Notes under the pieces: generated by a model | Databases searched by the model: none | Seen by the model: only the letters and a program-made list of their open reading frames with translations | Told to the model about the DNA's origin: nothing | Part shown: positions 50,123 through 59,233 of the stretch, piece by piece | Layout of the letters: each line of letters begins with the position of its first letter | How positions within the stretch are numbered: position 1 is the first letter of the stretch | Program-made: the position numbers and the translations under genes | Origin: CAYFKJ01 sp964343605 | GTDB taxonomy: Bacteria; Pseudomonadota; Alphaproteobacteria; UBA2966 | DNA length: 64,000 bases | Reading direction: 5' to 3' | Assembly (NCBI GenBank): GCA_964343605.1 | Contig: CAYFKJ010000003.1 | Coordinates: 434,001-498,000, forward strand

Positions 50123-50959
50123 ATGACGGTCAGGGTCAAGTCAGCGGAGAAAACAGAGATCGGCAGTGCCGCCTGGATCGCGCTGCTTGCCAAGTGCGTC
50201 GACTCCATTGGGACCGAAACCTTTACGGACAACCTCGCTTTGTTCTTGAGGTCGGTGGTGGATGTCGATCACGTGGAAGCTTTCGCCTATCACCAGAACG
50301 AACGCCCCATATGCCTGTTTCATTATTTTGACGCTCGCAATCAGGCCATTTTCGTCGACGATTACCTGAAGGGACCTTACTTGCTCGATCCCTTCTACAA
50401 GGCGTGCATGCGCCGCATAGATACCGGCCTTTACCGTCTTCGAGACATTGCGCCGGACCGCTTCCTACAGAGTGAGTACTACCGCTCCTACTACATCCAG
50501 ACCGGTCTGGCGGAAGAGATCTGTTACACCTTTTATCTGCCGAACGACGTCGCCGCGGTTATTTCCCTAATGCGGTCCGGAGAGCACGCAAGGTTTTCGG
50601 CCCGGGAGTTCCGCATACTGGACAGCCTCACGCCTATCATCGTCAGCCTCGCCCAACGGCAATGGCAGGACGTCTCGAACGAATTCGCGCCCGGCGGATC
50701 GAAGAAATCCCCAAAGCCCGAGCATATCGATATCGAAGAAAGGGTAAGCGATATGTTCAGCCGGCGCCTGACACCGCGTGAGACCCAGGTCGTGGCGCAA
50801 GTGCTGGAGGGGCATTCCTCGGACTCCATCTCCAAGAATTTGGGAATCACCGTCGGCACGGTCCGAATTCATCGCCGCAACATCTATTCCAAACTGCACA
50901 TTTCCTCTCAACAGGAACTCTTCGCAATCTTCTTCAAGAACATCACGGCGAAACATTGA
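50123..50959 (+). CDS. LuxR-type HTH transcriptional regulator
   Basis: The 278-residue protein starts at MTVRVKSAEKTEIGSAAW after a GGAG; a TTG nine codons upstream is the alternative. The N-terminal 200 residues form a ligand-sensing region (AFAYHQNERPICLFHYFDA, YYRSYYIQTGLAEEICYTF) that is not an obvious homoserine-lactone domain. The C-terminus is a LuxR helix-turn-helix (LTPRETQVVAQVLEGHSSDSI, KNLGITVGTVRIHRRNIYSKL). Regulators of this type often accompany polyamine importers. No luxI gene is present. It heads a likely operon with the SDR gene 52 bases on. Confidence 0.88.
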   Translation: MTVRVKSAEKTEIGSAAWIALLAKCVDSIGTETFTDNLALFLRSVVDVDHVEAFAYHQNERPICLFHYFDARNQAIFVDDYLKGPYLLDPFYKACMRRIDTGLYRLRDIAPDRFLQSEYYRSYYIQTGLAEEICYTFYLPNDVAAVISLMRSGEHARFSAREFRILDSLTPIIVSLAQRQWQDVSNEFAPGGSKKSPKPEHIDIEERVSDMFSRRLTPRETQVVAQVLEGHSSDSISKNLGITVGTVRIHRRNIYSKLHISSQQELFAIFFKNITAKH

Positions 50960-51011
50960 GCACGCAGTTGGTGAACGCCGGATAACAAACTTAAGCAGGG
51001 GGAACCGAAAA

Positions 51012-51812
51012 ATGTCCGACAAAGCAAGCGCCGATAGCCGTCCGGGACGTCTGGCCGGGAAGACCACGATCATCACCGGCGGCGCCGCCGGCATGGGGCG
51101 GGCTGCTTCCCTTGCATTTGCGCGGGAAGGCGCCAAGTCGGTGACGATCCTGGACATTCAGGCTGAAGCCGCCGCGGAAACGATCCAAATGATCGAGGAC
51201 ATGGGAGGCACCGCCAATTTCATCCAAACCGATGTTGCCGACGCAACCCAGGTAGACGCCGCCTTCGACGAGATTGCCAGGACGGTCGGACAATATGATG
51301 TCCTGTTCAATCACGCCGGCACCATCACCGTAAAATCGCTGCACGAAACGACGGAAGCCGACTATGACCGTTTGATGGACATCAACGTCAAATCTGCGTT
51401 TCTGGTTTGCCGCCGGGCGGTCAAGGAAATGACTGAATTCGGTGGCGGATCCATCGTTATTACGGGTTCGATCGCCTCGGAACTCGGCTATGCGCTCGAA
51501 TCGGTTTACTGCATGACCAAGGGCGCCGTCCTGCAACTGGCCCGCGCCATCTCAGTCGAATATCGTGATCAGGGCATACGCTGCAACGCCGTTTGCCCGG
51601 GCTTCGTCAAAACGGCTCATGGACTGCGCGAAATTTCTGAGTTGGACGAGGCCGGCCAGGAACGGGAGGAAGGCGCCCTCGCCGAAGCGCAGGGCAGGAT
51701 TTGCGAACCCGAAGAGGTCGCCGCCGCCGTCGTCTTCCTGGCGTCCGATGAGGCCAGTTTCATTACCGGCAACGCCTTCTACGTGGACAACGGCTGGTAC
51801 GCGAAAGGCTGA
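51012..51812 (+). CDS. Short-chain dehydrogenase/reductase
   Basis: The 266-residue classical SDR starts at MSDKASADSRPGRLAGKTTI after an AGGGGGA ribosome site. It has the cofactor motif TGGAAGMG, the DV motif, NHAG, the catalytic Ser in ITGSIASE, YCMTK (YxxxK) and the PGFVKT segment. It should oxidise or reduce an alcohol/ketone with NAD(P)(H). Within the island it could process an intermediate released by the hydrolases or the diiron enzyme; this is inference. It marks the island's right end. Confidence 0.93.
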   Translation: MSDKASADSRPGRLAGKTTIITGGAAGMGRAASLAFAREGAKSVTILDIQAEAAAETIQMIEDMGGTANFIQTDVADATQVDAAFDEIARTVGQYDVLFNHAGTITVKSLHETTEADYDRLMDINVKSAFLVCRRAVKEMTEFGGGSIVITGSIASELGYALESVYCMTKGAVLQLARAISVEYRDQGIRCNAVCPGFVKTAHGLREISELDEAGQEREEGALAEAQGRICEPEEVAAAVVFLASDEASFITGNAFYVDNGWYAKG

Positions 51813-51893
51813 TCGAGAATTCGAAGTCCCAGCCAGAACAAACGGTGCCAACAGGGCTAACCGTGAGGCCGACGGCAGCGCGAGGTCCGGATC

Positions 51894-52550
51894 TCAATCC
51901 GGTTCGGCGCCTTCCAGCTCTTCGGGGTCGTCCCATTCCGAAGGGGCGTCCTCGTCGTCCTCGTCGGAAGGCTTGGAAGCGGCGGCCTGGGCGCGGGCTT
52001 CGGCGACTAGGGCGGCCGGCGGGCGGGCGGACAGCAGGCCGGCGGCCTTGAGTTCGTCCAGACCCGGTAGATCAGCCAGTTCCGCCAGACCGAAGTGATC
52101 GAGAAAATCAGGTGTCGTGCCGTAGGTCACCGGCCGGCCCGGTGTCTTGCGCTTGCCCTTGGGCCGTACCCAGCCCTCCTCCATCAGCACGTCCATGGTG
52201 CCCTTGCTGATGGCGACGCCGCGGACTTCTTCGATTTCGGCCCGCGTGATCGGCTGGTGGTAAGCGATAATGGCCAGCGTTTCGACGGCGGCCCGGCTTA
52301 GGCGTCGGACCACCTGAACTTCCTTTTCCAGAAGGAACTTGAGGTCCGGCGCCGTGCGCAGAGCCCAGCGGCCGGCGACCCGGACGAGATTGACGCCGGC
52401 TTCAGCATACTTCTCCGTCACCGCTTCGAGGGCGGCGTCGAGGTCGACCTCGTCGGGCAAGCGGGCGCGCAGGCTGTTTTCGTCCAACGGCTCGGCGGCG
52501 GCGAACAGCAAAGCTTCGACCATGCGGACGTGTTGGGGATCGGCGCTCAT
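51894..52550 (-). CDS. scpB: Segregation and condensation protein B
   Basis: ScpB is a winged-helix kleisin-interacting partner in the SMC-ScpAB complex that condenses chromosomes. The 218-residue protein has two winged-helix modules (HVRMVEALLFAAAEPLDENSLRARL and AAVETLAIIAYHQPITRAEIEEVRG, YGTTPDFLDHFGLAELADLP) and an acidic tail. Its start codon overlaps the scpA stop. In most alphaproteobacteria tatA follows directly; here the island lies downstream. Confidence 0.95.
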   Translation of the reverse strand: MSADPQHVRMVEALLFAAAEPLDENSLRARLPDEVDLDAALEAVTEKYAEAGVNLVRVAGRWALRTAPDLKFLLEKEVQVVRRLSRAAVETLAIIAYHQPITRAEIEEVRGVAISKGTMDVLMEEGWVRPKGKRKTPGRPVTYGTTPDFLDHFGLAELADLPGLDELKAAGLLSARPPAALVAEARAQAAASKPSDEDDEDAPSEWDDPEELEGAEPD

Positions 52551-53437
52551 CAGTCGTTAGTTTCCTTATCGTTATCCGGGCTCTCCGGCTGCCGGTTGTC
52601 TTGATCCACGATGCCCGTTCCCGGTGCCGCTTCGTCCGCCGCCCGGGTGCTGGCTTTGAGATATATGGGGCCGAAGGTTTCACCCTGCTTCAGGCTGACC
52701 GTTCCCGCCTTGGCCATCTCCAGGCTGGCGCTCAGGGTCGAGGCAAGCGCCGAACGGGCGCCTGGGCCGTGCCGCAGTTCGGGCGGCAGAAATGCCTCCA
52801 GGCGCTCCCAACTCGGCAGTTTGCCCAGCAATTCGCTGAGCCGCTTGAGGGCATTCTCGATGGTAAAGATGCGCCGGATGGGCAGGCTGATCTCGGCCTC
52901 GCCCTTGCTCTCCTTCTGGATCACATAAGCCCGCAGCAATTCGAAAAGCGTGACCTCGTAGGTCGAGTTGCGGATCAGGCGGATGCCCTCAGGCTGGCCG
53001 CGCTTGAACACGTCGCGTCCCAGGCGGTCGCGGGCCATCAGCTTGGCGCCGGCGTCCCGGAAGGCCTCCAGCCGTTTGAGCTGCCAGGTCAGGCGTGCGG
53101 CCATCTCGGGGCCGCTGGGCTCGTCGCCGTCTTCTTCCGGATCGGGCAGTAGAAGCTTCGATTTGAGGTACGCCAGCCAGGCCGCCATGACAAGATAGTC
53201 GGCGGCGATTTCCAGGCTCAGTCGCCGCGCCTCGGCGATGAAGGCCAGGTACTGCTCGGCCAGCGCCAGGATGGAGATGCGGGTGACATCGACCTTCTGG
53301 GTCCGCGCCAGCGCCAGAAGCACGTCGAGTGGCCCTTCATACCCTTCGAGGTCGACAACCAACGGCACCGCGCGGCTGCTCAAATCTTCGCTGTCGCTGC
53401 CGGGGGGCCAGGCGTCGGGGGTGAAGTCGTCGGTCAA
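52550..53437 (-). CDS. scpA: Segregation and condensation protein A
   Basis: The 295-residue kleisin has the N-terminal LEGYEGPLDVLLALARTQKVDVTRISIL motif (read in two parts), the MAAWLAYLKSKLLLPD region binding the SMC neck, and C-terminal winged-helix segments. It bridges the Smc heads. It is longer at the C-terminus than the canonical length because of a charged Gly/Asp-rich tail. Confidence 0.95.
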   Translation of the reverse strand: MTDDFTPDAWPPGSDSEDLSSRAVPLVVDLEGYEGPLDVLLALARTQKVDVTRISILALAEQYLAFIAEARRLSLEIAADYLVMAAWLAYLKSKLLLPDPEEDGDEPSGPEMAARLTWQLKRLEAFRDAGAKLMARDRLGRDVFKRGQPEGIRLIRNSTYEVTLFELLRAYVIQKESKGEAEISLPIRRIFTIENALKRLSELLGKLPSWERLEAFLPPELRHGPGARSALASTLSASLEMAKAGTVSLKQGETFGPIYLKASTRAADEAAPGTGIVDQDNRQPESPDNDKETND

Positions 53438-53456
53438 CTATTCAATCCAATAACAG

Positions 53457-54149
53457 TCAAACGTGGCCGGTCACGAGAATGACGAGATCATAAAGGAAGT
53501 TGTAGACGGGGAAAATAATTGCCGACACCGGGCTGAACCGCATACCGAGTTGCCCGGTCACCATCGGCACCAGGAATAGGGCCGCAATCAGAATGAAAAA
53601 ACCGAAGCGCTCAAGCCGCGCCAACGGTATCGCCAGGAAATTCGGCAGCAGGCCGACGGCCACCCGGCCGCCGTCCAGCGGCGGCAACGGGATCATGTTG
53701 AACACCGCCAGAAGGATGTTGATGAAGATCGCGTGCTTCAGGTTCAGGGCGACCCATCGCCCGGCCTCGGACGGCAACAGATCGACGCCATGGAAAAGCA
53801 GGGCGGCAATCAGCGCCATCAACATATTCGATCCAGGTCCCGCCAGCGCCACCCAGACCATGCTGATGCGGGGATTGCGCAGCCTGTGAAAAGCGACCGG
53901 TACGGGGCGCGCATAACCGAAGACGAAACCGACCTGCGTGACGACGAGCAGCGCCGGCAGCAGGAAGGTGCCGATGGGATCGATATGCGGCAACGGGTTG
54001 AGCGTCACCCGCCCCATCCGGTAGGCCGTATCGTCGCCCAAGCGCCAGGCAATGTAGCCGTGCGCCGCCTCATGCAGCGTGATCGCCAGCAGGACGGGGA
54101 TTACCCACGTCGTTATCTGATAGAAATCGATATCGACGCCGCCGAACAT
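53457..54149 (-). CDS. Site-2-protease-like M50 metallopeptidase
   Basis: The 230-residue integral membrane protein has the zinc-binding HExxH as TLHEAAHGYIAWRLGDD in its first membrane region and the second metal-binding motif NMIPLPPLDGGRV in a later helix. Several hydrophobic segments (WVALAGPGSNMLMALIAALLF, FFILIAALFLVPMV) complete a compact, PDZ-free member. It is the FtsH-independent type of rhomboid-unlike intramembrane protease whose substrate is unknown. It is nested in the nagZ-scpA operon, starting at the very end of nagZ. Confidence 0.93.
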   Translation of the reverse strand: MFGGVDIDFYQITTWVIPVLLAITLHEAAHGYIAWRLGDDTAYRMGRVTLNPLPHIDPIGTFLLPALLVVTQVGFVFGYARPVPVAFHRLRNPRISMVWVALAGPGSNMLMALIAALLFHGVDLLPSEAGRWVALNLKHAIFINILLAVFNMIPLPPLDGGRVAVGLLPNFLAIPLARLERFGFFILIAALFLVPMVTGQLGMRFSPVSAIIFPVYNFLYDLVILVTGHV

Positions 54150-55171
54150 CAGGCCCCTCCGCCCATAAACTGGGAAAGGCGTGCCAACGCTTCTTCGACG
54201 TCGAAATCGGCTTCGGGCTCACGCCGGGCCGCCTGCGCCGTTCGCCAACGATCCTGGCCGGCCTCGGACAGGGGCGGCAGGCGGTCGGCAATCGACCGCA
54301 TTTCATCGAGTTTGCCGTTGCAGTGAAGCGCCACGTCGCAGCCCGCCTCCACCGCAGCGACGGCCCGATCGGCGATTGTGCCGCTCAGCGCCTCCATGGA
54401 AAGATCGTCCGACATCAAGAAGCCCTTAAACCCGATCCATCCCCGGATGATATCATTGATGATGGTGGCCGAGGTGGTGCCGGGCGCGTCCGGGTCGATG
54501 GCGCTGTAAACCACGTGGGCTGTAATGCCGACCGGCATATCTGCCAGGGCGCGGAACGGGGCGAAATCGGTCAGGGTCAACTCCGTTCGATTCAAATCGA
54601 CCACCGGTAGTTCCAGGTGGCTGTCGACGACGGCGCGGCCATGCCCCGGCAGATGCTTGATGACAGGCAGCACGCCGCCGTCGAGCAAACCGTCGCAAAC
54701 CGCCCTTCCCAGATCGCCGACGATTTCCGGCGAATTGCTCAGCGCACGGTTGCCGACGACGTCGCTGGCGCCCGGCAGGCGCAGGTCGAGCACGGGCGTG
54801 CAATCCACGTCAATTCCCAATGCACTAAGCTCGGCCGCCATGAGACGGGCGTTGAGGCGGGCTGCCTCCCGAGCCAGCATGGCACCGTCTTCATAAAGAT
54901 CGCCGAAGGTGAGCGGCGCGGGTATATCCCTCCAGGTCGGCGGTTTGAGGCGCTGGACACGTCCCCCCTCCTCGTCGATCAGGACAGGCGCGTCTTCACG
55001 ACCAACAGCCTCGCGCAGGTCGTTCACCAACGAGCGGACTTGATCCGGGCTCTCGCAGTTGCGGGCGAAGAGGATAAAACCGAGCGGCTGTGCGGCGCGG
55101 TAGAAATCTCTTTCCGCTGCCGCCAGAACGGGTCCGGCGCAGCCGAATATGGAAGCGAGGGGCGGGCTCAA
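54149..55171 (-). CDS. nagZ: Beta-N-acetylhexosaminidase
   Basis: NagZ removes N-acetylglucosamine from recycled muropeptides in the cytoplasm. The 340-residue glycoside hydrolase family 3 enzyme has VLIDEEGGRVQRLKPP, VIKHLPGHGRAVVDSHLELP (loop with the catalytic His/Asp dyad, in two parts) and MSDDLSMEALSG containing the nucleophile Asp. The gene overlaps the SPOR gene upstream by four bases. Confidence 0.96.
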   Translation of the reverse strand: MSPPLASIFGCAGPVLAAAERDFYRAAQPLGFILFARNCESPDQVRSLVNDLREAVGREDAPVLIDEEGGRVQRLKPPTWRDIPAPLTFGDLYEDGAMLAREAARLNARLMAAELSALGIDVDCTPVLDLRLPGASDVVGNRALSNSPEIVGDLGRAVCDGLLDGGVLPVIKHLPGHGRAVVDSHLELPVVDLNRTELTLTDFAPFRALADMPVGITAHVVYSAIDPDAPGTTSATIINDIIRGWIGFKGFLMSDDLSMEALSGTIADRAVAAVEAGCDVALHCNGKLDEMRSIADRLPPLSEAGQDRWRTAQAARREPEADFDVEEALARLSQFMGGGA

Positions 55172-56109
55172 GGCTTGATAACGAGGCAGGCGACCTTGCG
55201 CTGCTTCAACCGGTCACACAACGCCTTGGCCGCTTCGGGTCCGTCGACGGGGCCGGCACGCAGGCGGTGGAAAACGCCGCGCGTCCCCAAATCGGCACGC
55301 ACCACCAGCGGTGTCAGGCTGCCCAGCAAACTGGTATTGGCCTTAACCAGACTCTGCCAGCCGCTGCGTGCCCGGTCCGGCGTCCTGTAGGCGCCGACCT
55401 GGATCAGATAGCCGCTTTGCAGGGCGGTTGGCGTCAGCGGCTTTGGATCGGCTTTCGCCACTTGATTCGGCTTCGGTTCCGGTTGCTTCGTCGCGACCGA
55501 TGCCGGTGTCGCCTCCGGCTTCGGCTCGGGGTCGGGCTTGGTCTCCGCTTTGGGAGCGGCGGGCGGCTTGGGCGGTGCTTGCGTTTCAGGTTTCGCCGCA
55601 ACTTGCTCCTTGGGTTCCGTTTGCGACGGCGCAATGGGCAGCGACTCAACCTTGAGCGGTTTCGGTTCGGGATCTGGTGCTTCTTCGGGCTTGGCCTCCT
55701 GGACGATGGCAAGCGGCTTTTCCACGACCGTTTCCGGCGGCGGCAGCAGCTTTTCGGCCTCCACGGTTTCGGGTTTGCCGGCCAAATTGTCGTATACGGT
55801 CTTGTCCCGGTGCGGCACCGCCATACCGCCCGGTTCGTCCGGCGCGACTTTGGTCGGGGCCTTGTCGGCCTTAATCAGCGGCGGCGCCATCTGAACGCCG
55901 CGCCGCACGCCCTGGTCGTAGGCGAACCAAAGCGCCACGGAGAAAACGGCGATCGTAATTGTGGCGAGAAAGACGATGCCGGCCTTGCGCGCCCCCGCTG
56001 AAGCGCGGGTCGATTGTTCGACAATGTCGTCGTCGATGTGACCCCGGCGCAAATATTCCGGCGGCGGATCGATATGAGGGGGCGGCGGCGTCGGAACGTC
56101 GGAAGCCAT
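55168..56109 (-). CDS. SPOR domain protein, membrane-anchored
   Basis: The 313-residue protein has one transmembrane segment (IVFLATITIAVFSVALWFAY), a long Pro/Lys/Glu-rich linker and a C-terminal SPOR domain (SGYLIQVGAYRTPDRARSGW, VFHRLRAGPVDGPEAAKALC). SPOR domains bind denuded peptidoglycan at division sites. It lies directly after argS without a gap. Confidence 0.9.
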   Translation of the reverse strand: MASDVPTPPPPHIDPPPEYLRRGHIDDDIVEQSTRASAGARKAGIVFLATITIAVFSVALWFAYDQGVRRGVQMAPPLIKADKAPTKVAPDEPGGMAVPHRDKTVYDNLAGKPETVEAEKLLPPPETVVEKPLAIVQEAKPEEAPDPEPKPLKVESLPIAPSQTEPKEQVAAKPETQAPPKPPAAPKAETKPDPEPKPEATPASVATKQPEPKPNQVAKADPKPLTPTALQSGYLIQVGAYRTPDRARSGWQSLVKANTSLLGSLTPLVVRADLGTRGVFHRLRAGPVDGPEAAKALCDRLKQRKVACLVIKP

Positions 56110-57873
56110 CTATCGCATCTCCTTCACGGGCACCACGCCCATCACCGCTAGTCCACTGGCGATCACGGTAGCAGCCCCGGTGATCAACGCCAACCTTGCA
56201 CGCGTCAGGGCAACATCATCGGCGACAATGAAGCGCAAGGAAACATCTTCTTTGCCCCGGTTCCACAATTGATGGAAGCCAGCGGCAAGGTCCGCCAGAT
56301 AGAACGCCACGCGGTGCGGCTCGTGCGCCGCCGCCGCCGTTTCCACGACATGCGGCCAGCGCGCCATCAGCTTGATCAGGGCGATTTCGTCCGGGTCGGT
56401 TAACCGCGCGAAATCTGCCTCGGCCAGACCAGCCTCGCTGATATCGCCGAGGGCGTCAGCCGTCATGTCGGCCACCGCATTGCGCCGCACCGACCAGGCG
56501 CGGGCGTGGGCGTACTGGACGTAAAACACGGGATTGTCGCGCGATTGTTCGGTCACGACAGCGTAGTCGAATTCCAGCGGCGCATCGTTGCGCCGGGTCA
56601 GCATGATGAAGCGCACGACATCGCGTCCCACCTCATCCACGACGTCCCGCAGGGTGATGAAGTTGCCCGCGCGCTTGGACATCTTAACCGGTTCGCCGTC
56701 GCGCAGGATCTTGACTAACTGGCAAATCTTGACATCGAGTTCGGCTTGGCCTTCGGAAAGCGCGCTGACAGCGGCTTTCATGCGTTTGATGTAGCCGCCG
56801 TGATCGGCGCCCCAGACGTCGATCTGGGTGGCGAAACCACGATCGTACTTGTCGTGGTGATAACAGATGTCGGTGGCGAAGTAGGTCCAACTGCCGTCGG
56901 ATTTCTTGACCGGCCGGTCGACATCGTCGCCGAAGTCGGTCGACTTGAAGAGCATTTGCGGCCGCGGCTCCCAATCTTCGGGTTTCTTGCCCTTTGGCGG
57001 CTCGAGAATGCCCTCGTAGATCAGCCCGCGATCCTCCAGTTCTCCCAATGCCGCTTCGACCCGGCCGGCTTCCACCAGACTACGCTCCGAGGAAAATACG
57101 TCGTGCTCGATGCCCAGAAGCGCCAGATCGCCCCGGATCTGGTCCATCATGGCGTCGACGCTGGCAATCCTGAATTCAGCCAACCAGTCGTCCTCGGGCG
57201 CTTCACGCCACTTCCCCCCGTATGTTTCAGCGAGGGATTGCCCGACGGGAACGAGATATTCCCCGGGATACAAGCCTTCCGGGATCTCGCCGACCTCCTC
57301 GCCCAGTGCCTGGCGGTAGCGCAGATGAGCAGAGCGCGCCAAGGCATCCACCTGGGCGCCGGCGTCGTTGACGTAATACTCCCGGGCCACTTCGTAACCG
57401 GCTTTTTCCAGCAGCGCCGCCAAAGCATCGCCGATGACGGCGCCCCGTGCATGGCCGACGTGCATCGGCCCGGTCGGGTTGGCCGAGACGTACTCCACGT
57501 TGACTTTTTCACCCTTTCCGGCTTCAGACTGTCCGTATGACTGACCGGCCTGCAGAACTTCCGCGAGCCGCTGATGCCAGAATCCGTCCTCAAGCCGCAT
57601 ATTGATGAAACCGGGGCCGGCCACCTCGACGCTGCCAATCTCGTCGAGCGCCGATAGCTTCTCGGCCAGCGCTTCGGCAATGTCGCGGGGTTTCATCTTC
57701 GCCTGCTTGGCAAGTACCAGGGCGGCATTGGTCGCCACGTCGCCATGGCCGGCGTCGCGCGGTGGCTCTACGGTTACATTGCCAAAATCCAAATTGGCTG
57801 GGATCGTTCCGGCCGCCGACAACTCTTCAAGTTTTGCCGTAACAAGTTCCGTTAAATAATTGAAACAATTCAT
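56110..57873 (-). CDS. argS: Arginyl-tRNA synthetase
   Basis: The 587-residue class I synthetase has the HIGH-type motif HVGHARGA, a KMSKRAGNF motif and the C-terminal anticodon-binding DALR domain (AHEPHRVAFYLADLAAGFHQLWNR). It charges tRNA-Arg. The start follows the dgt stop at the next base, so the two are translationally coupled. Confidence 0.97.
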   Translation of the reverse strand: MNCFNYLTELVTAKLEELSAAGTIPANLDFGNVTVEPPRDAGHGDVATNAALVLAKQAKMKPRDIAEALAEKLSALDEIGSVEVAGPGFINMRLEDGFWHQRLAEVLQAGQSYGQSEAGKGEKVNVEYVSANPTGPMHVGHARGAVIGDALAALLEKAGYEVAREYYVNDAGAQVDALARSAHLRYRQALGEEVGEIPEGLYPGEYLVPVGQSLAETYGGKWREAPEDDWLAEFRIASVDAMMDQIRGDLALLGIEHDVFSSERSLVEAGRVEAALGELEDRGLIYEGILEPPKGKKPEDWEPRPQMLFKSTDFGDDVDRPVKKSDGSWTYFATDICYHHDKYDRGFATQIDVWGADHGGYIKRMKAAVSALSEGQAELDVKICQLVKILRDGEPVKMSKRAGNFITLRDVVDEVGRDVVRFIMLTRRNDAPLEFDYAVVTEQSRDNPVFYVQYAHARAWSVRRNAVADMTADALGDISEAGLAEADFARLTDPDEIALIKLMARWPHVVETAAAAHEPHRVAFYLADLAAGFHQLWNRGKEDVSLRFIVADDVALTRARLALITGAATVIASGLAVMGVVPVKEMR

Positions 57874-59076
57874 TTATGTACCAGCGTATATATCAAACAA
57901 TCGACGGTGTTCCTCCAATGCGAAACGGTCCGTCATGCCGGCGATAAAGTCGCATGCGACCCGTGCCGTAACGGCTGAACCGGCTCCATCGGTCTGGTTG
58001 CGCCAGGTATCCGGCAGGCAGCCCGGTTCCTTCAGATAGAGGTCGAACAGCTCGCTGACGATGCGGCGGCCTTTGCTCATCATGCGGTTGACCTTGAAGT
58101 GACGGTACATGTTTTCGAACAGAAAAGCCTTCAGGGCCTTTTCCTGTGCCGCCATTTCCCCGGAAAACGCCACGACGGGCGCCGACAGGTTCCGGACTTC
58201 GGCGGCGCTTTGGGGCTTGGCCTCGGCCAGGCGCCGCCGGGTCTCGGCAATCACGTCGTTGACCATGGCCTCGATCAGGCGGCGGACGGCCTCGTGGATG
58301 GTCCGCGACCGGGCGAGATCGGGATACTCCTCCGCCACGCCCCGAAAGACCGGCCCGACGAGTTCGATATCCGACAAATCCTCGATACGGAACAGACCGG
58401 CGCGAAGACCGTCGTCCACGTCGTGGTTGTTGTAGGCGATATCGTCCGAAATCGCCGCCAATTGGGCTTCGGCGCTGGGAAATGTGGCAAGCTCCAGATC
58501 ATGGGAGTCGATATATTCCTCCAGCATCTCAGGCAGCGGTGAGTTCGGATCGCGGGACAAGGGCCCGGACAACGGTCCGTTGTGCTTCACGATGCCCTCC
58601 AGGACCTCCCACGTCAGATTCAGTCCGTCGAACTCGGCGTAGCGCTGCTCCAGGCTGGTCAACACTTTCAGCGTCTGGACATTGTGATCGAACCCGCCGA
58701 ACGGCTTCATCGCGGCGTCCAGGGCTTCCTCGCCCGCATGCCCGAACGGCGGATGGCCGAGATCATGGGCTAGGGCCAGGGCCTCGGCCAGATCTTCGTC
58801 CAGGCCGAAAACCCGCGCCAGCGACCGGGCGATCTGGGAAACCTCCAGCGAATGGGTCAGGCGGGTGCGGTAATTGTCACCCTCGTGCGCCACGAACACC
58901 TGCGTCTTCTGTTTGAGGCGTCGGAACGCGGCACAATGAATAATCCTGTCCCGATCCCGTTGAAAAGCCGTTCTTGTGGCACTTTCCGGTTCGGGATGGT
59001 AGCGGCCGCGGCTCATTTCGGGCGTACAGGCGAAAACGGCCGGCGGCGGCGGGACAAAGATTTCTGGGCGGTTCAT
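57874..59076 (-). CDS. dgt: Deoxyguanosinetriphosphate triphosphohydrolase-like protein
   Basis: The 400-residue HD-domain hydrolase starts at MNRPEIFVPPPPAVFACTP; the frame is open further upstream but without family similarity. It has RDRDRIIHCAAFRRLKQKTQVF, the H and HD motifs in RLTHSLEV and ALAHDLGHPPFGHAGEEAL, and SDDIAYNNHDVDDGL. It hydrolyses dNTPs to nucleoside and triphosphate. It heads the dgt-argS-SPOR-nagZ-M50-scpA-scpB operon and is divergent from erpA. Confidence 0.95.
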   Translation of the reverse strand: MNRPEIFVPPPPAVFACTPEMSRGRYHPEPESATRTAFQRDRDRIIHCAAFRRLKQKTQVFVAHEGDNYRTRLTHSLEVSQIARSLARVFGLDEDLAEALALAHDLGHPPFGHAGEEALDAAMKPFGGFDHNVQTLKVLTSLEQRYAEFDGLNLTWEVLEGIVKHNGPLSGPLSRDPNSPLPEMLEEYIDSHDLELATFPSAEAQLAAISDDIAYNNHDVDDGLRAGLFRIEDLSDIELVGPVFRGVAEEYPDLARSRTIHEAVRRLIEAMVNDVIAETRRRLAEAKPQSAAEVRNLSAPVVAFSGEMAAQEKALKAFLFENMYRHFKVNRMMSKGRRIVSELFDLYLKEPGCLPDTWRNQTDGAGSAVTARVACDFIAGMTDRFALEEHRRLFDIYAGT

Positions 59077-59122
59077 GGCGCGGAAAGTACCCCTTGGACA
59101 GCGCCCTTTCAAGTGACCCCAC

Positions 59123-59169
59123 CCCGGTTTGTCGATTAATTCCGATCCCTCAAAGATTGACAAACCGGG
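59123..59169. promoter_or_regulatory. Inverted repeat in the dgt/erpA divergent region
   Basis: CCCGGTTTGTC (59123-59133) and GACAAACCGGG (59159-59169) are perfect 11-base inverted copies 25 bases apart. The right arm covers the -35 element of the erpA promoter, so a repressor bound here would block it. Confidence 0.5.
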
Positions 59170-59184
59170 CGAATTTCCTACATA
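59157..59184 (+). promoter_or_regulatory. Predicted erpA promoter
   Basis: TTGACA (59157-59162) and TACATA (59179-59184) are separated by 16 bases, 50 bases upstream of the erpA start codon. It is a strong sigma-70-like match. Confidence 0.65.
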
Positions 59185-59233
59185 AGGAGGGCCATTACCC
59201 GACCAACGAGATTGGTTTTTAGGAAAGCCCGAC

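Noticed and set aside
50123..50959. Quorum-sensing LuxR with a luxI partner
   Set aside because: No luxI-like gene is present and the N-terminal region lacks the usual homoserine-lactone pocket pattern; the importer context suggests a metabolite sensor instead.
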